Assembly: GCF_030867095.1 (NCBI RefSeq) | Contig: NC_081835.1 | Span: forward strand, 40,035,892-40,099,891 | DNA: 64,000 bases | Direction: 5' to 3' | DNA from: Alligator mississippiensis | Lineage: Eukaryota > Chordata > Crocodylia > Alligatoridae | Part shown: piece after piece, positions 61,415 through 64,000 of the stretch | Position numbering within the stretch: position 1 is the first letter of the stretch | How the letters are laid out: every line of letters starts with the position of its first letter | Made by a program: the position numbers and the translations under genes | The notes under the pieces: model-generated | The model's database searches: none | Seen by the model: the letters and a program-made list of their open reading frames with translations, nothing else | Told to the model about the DNA's origin: nothing

Positions 61415-64000
61415 AGTGATACCCCATAGTTTAGCGTCATCCTCAAATTTTGCCAGTCCGCATCTGATGCCCGAATCCAGATCATTAATGAAGATGTCGA
61501 AAAGTACCGGCCTGAGAACTGAGCCCTGAGAGACTCTACTGGTTACCTTACACTACGTTGATTTGCTCCCATCAACTAGTACTCATTGGGTCCGATCCCA
61601 GAGCCAGTTCCCCAGTCATTGGACTGTAAGAGGGTCGATGCCGTAGTTCCCCAGCTAAACCATGAGGACATCATGGGAGACCAAGTCAAAGGCTTTCTTG
61701 AAATCCAGGTGTATAACATCAACCTCGTCTCCCTTATCGAGGCAATTTGTCATCTGGTCATAGCAGGTGACGAGGTTGGTCAGGCAAGACCTTCCAGTGA
61801 CAAAGCCATGTTGGCTTACATTCAGAAGGCTGACTTCCATTAGCTTGTTGCTGATGGATCCCTTGATGATTTTCTCCAGGATCTTTCCAGGAATGGATGT
61901 CAGGCTGATTGGCTTGTAGTTCCCTGGATCTTCCTTCCTTCCTTTTTTGAAGATTGGGAACACGTTTCTAGTCTTTCAGCACCTCACCCAAGCACCACGA
62001 ATTCTCAAATACCTTTGCCATAGGGGGTGTTATGATGTCCGCCAGCTCCTTCAAGACTCTTGGGTGCATTCTGTCCAAGCCTGTGGACTTACGGACATTT
62101 AGCCCTTTGAGGTGTTCCCTCATCTGATCAGTGTCAATTATGGGCCCATCTCTCACTCCCTGGAAGTTTTGCATTCTGTCCGACAGTGTGACCCCCCTTG
62201 GACGGGTGGAAAATTGATGCAAAGTATTTGTTTAGGAGATTGGTCTTTTCTTGAGTGTCAGATGTCAGCTGCCCCATTTTATTTTGCAGGAGTTCAAGGT
62301 TGCCTTTGTTCTTTTTCCAACTACCCACATATCTGAAGGACTTTTTGTTGTCCTTGATTCTGACGGCCAGTCTGACTTCAGTTTCTGCCTTGGCTTTTCT
62401 GAACTGCTTTCTACAGGTGAAGGAAAGTGTTGAGTCGTCCTCCTTGGTGATGATTCCCATTTTCCATTTGGTGTAGGCTTCTCTGTTAAGTTTCAGGAGG
62501 GCCAACAGTTCCCTGTTTAGCTGAGGGGGCTTTCCTGCCTGCTAGCTGCATTTCTTGTGGGATGGGATGGACTTCCCTTGTGTTTTGAGGATTGAATTGT
62601 TAAGGAATAACCATTCCTCATGGACTCCCCTTTCTAAGGGGGTATGGCCTCTTAGTGCCCAACTGACCAATCTCCTGAGTTTGTGAAAGGCAGTCTTCCC
62701 AAAGTTGAGGTTTTCTATTTTACTGGGGGATTTGCCTGCCCTACGTTGGACGGAGAAAGCGATCAGTTCATGGTCACTGTCACCAAGCTTCCCCTCGATC
62801 CTCAGACTGCTCACCAGATCATCCCCTTTGGCCAGAACCAAATCCAGCAGTGCCTCTCCCCTAGTTGGCCCATAGACCTCCTGTGTTAGGTAGTCATCAA
62901 CGGAGGTGAGAAAACTACTCGACCGCTCAGATTTGGCCATATGCTCTTCCCAGAGGATATTAGGGAAATTGAAGTCCCCCATGACAATCATGCTTCGGGA
63001 GCATGCGGCCTCAGCCAGTTCCCTACTGAATTCTCAATCCAGTTCTTCTTGGTTGGGAGGTCTGTAATAGACTCCTACAGTTACATCCCCTTCCCCATGC
63101 TCTTCCCGTATTTTAACCCACAGGGTCTCAAGGCACCCTTCTTGGTTAGTGAACCTGGTTTGTAGAGTGGTGTACTGCTCCTTGACAGAGAGCTACACCC
63201 CCATCCCTCTTCCCAACACGGTCTCTCTTGTACCCACAGACCAGTCATAGGTGGAGTCCCACCAGGTCTCCGTTATCCCTACAAGATCATGATTTTTATT
63301 GCACAAGAGAAGGGCCAGTTCCTCTTGCTTGTTTCCCCAAGCTCCTGGCATTTGTGTACAGGCAGTTAAGTCTGCCATGGGAAACCCTAGGCTTCCTTGT
63401 GTGATGGGATGTGACCTTTCCTAGGGCTGTTGTCAAAGTGGGTTCCCTTGGGCTACCCAAGCTGTTACTACTGCAATTGGCATGACCTGGGCTAGAACTA
63501 TTTATTGATTGCCCATCCCCCAGAGATCTTAGTTTAAAGCCCTTTTGAGTAGGTCAGCTATTGTGGCCAAGAAGTGCTTCTTCCATTTCCAGGTGAGGTG
63601 AAGGCCATCTCTTTCCAACAACTTGCTACCTCTCTCACTGAAGTGCGGACTGTGGTCAAGGGGTGTAAGTTTGACTGTGGTCAAAGAAGCCAAACCCCTT
63701 GCGATGGCATCACTGCCAGAGTCTTCTGTTCACCTCACTGATGCACTTTTTCCTTTGGGGCCCATGACAGGGAGGATCAAGGAAAAAACTAACTGAGCCC
63801 CCAGGCCCTTAAGCTCAGCCCCCAGAGCTCTATAGTCATGTATGGCCTGGCTGGGATTGCTCTGAGCCACATCATTTGTGCCCATGTGGATGAGTAGCAT
63901 GGGATGGTGGTGAGAGGGCTGGATGAGTTTGGGGATCCTCTCAGTCACATCCCGGACACGAGCCCCAGGGAGGCAGCAGACCTCATGGGCTAAGGGGTCG
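61415..64000 (-). mobile_element. CR1 LINE, ORF1 end to RT, 3'-truncated and running off the window
   Basis: In sense order from 64000 down are ORF1 esterase-like segment (LIHMGTNDVAQSNPSQAIHD, near 63860), ORF2 endonuclease (NKQEELALLL...GITETWWDSTYDWSV near 63300; MIVMGDFNFPNILWEEH near 62960; GEALLDLVLAKGDDL and LGDSDHELIAFS near 62780), a linker (RIKDNKKSF) and RT ([20 protein letters not shown] near 61930; LDFKKAFDLVSHD). It stops just after the RT catalytic box, which reads FEDDAKLWG instead of FADD (about 61415-61445). The 3' end is missing, unusual for CR1. Frames are broken in several places. Confidence 0.93.

Overview
This 64-kb window looks like vertebrate nuclear DNA, most likely from a crocodilian, with a turtle as the second choice. 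Evidence is the density of CR1 LINEs, Penelope-like retroelements, Tx1-clade LINEs, PIF/Harbinger elements with short terminal repeats resembling crocodilian Chompy elements, and many hAT-type elements, around two genes with near tetrapod-standard protein sequence. No prokaryotic or viral gene set is present. Species assignment is inference.

Host genes, both on the minus strand, head to tail. BRK1 (23688-24103) is complete: a 75-residue WAVE/SCAR complex subunit in three coding exons inside a CpG island. Its two introns are very small. About 1.4 kb upstream of BRK1 ends FANCD2 (Fanconi anaemia D2). Six 3'-terminal coding exons were located at 57314-57276, 55972-55898, 51267-51193, 31167-31021, 27353-27270 and 25943-25863, with the stop codon, an acidic C-terminus and a poly(A) signal. 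The five non-terminal exons are all multiples of three and in phase 0. The rest of FANCD2 lies beyond position 64000. The same FANCD2-BRK1 neighbourhood is known in mammals.

Layout: 1-4.3 kb, Penelope-like fragments, microsatellites, a weak LTR-like block and a tRNA-like relic. 4.8-8.1 kb, a CR1 LINE split by a hAT with a perfect 8-bp target duplication. 8.4-13.9 kb, a 5.5-kb PIF/Harbinger element whose transposase gene is interrupted by a 1.77-kb hAT. 13.9-21.6 kb, satellite-like tandem arrays, a CR1 tail and an LTR-like fossil. 21.6-22.95 kb, a tRNA-Ile/CR1 SINE split by another hAT. 23.0-24.2 kb, BRK1. 25.5-57.3 kb, the FANCD2 3' portion; its 20-kb intron (31168-51192) is packed with CR1, Tx1-clade, Penelope-like, LTR-like, Harbinger and hAT sequence. 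57.3 kb to the end, further FANCD2 intron with a Tx1-clade LINE and a 5'-containing CR1 that runs off the window.

Recurring themes are (i) nested insertions whose order can be read from target duplications, (ii) hAT-like elements with long internal inverted repeats, and (iii) hammerhead-ribozyme-like cores in the Penelope pLTRs, each with the same likely CpG-decay change.
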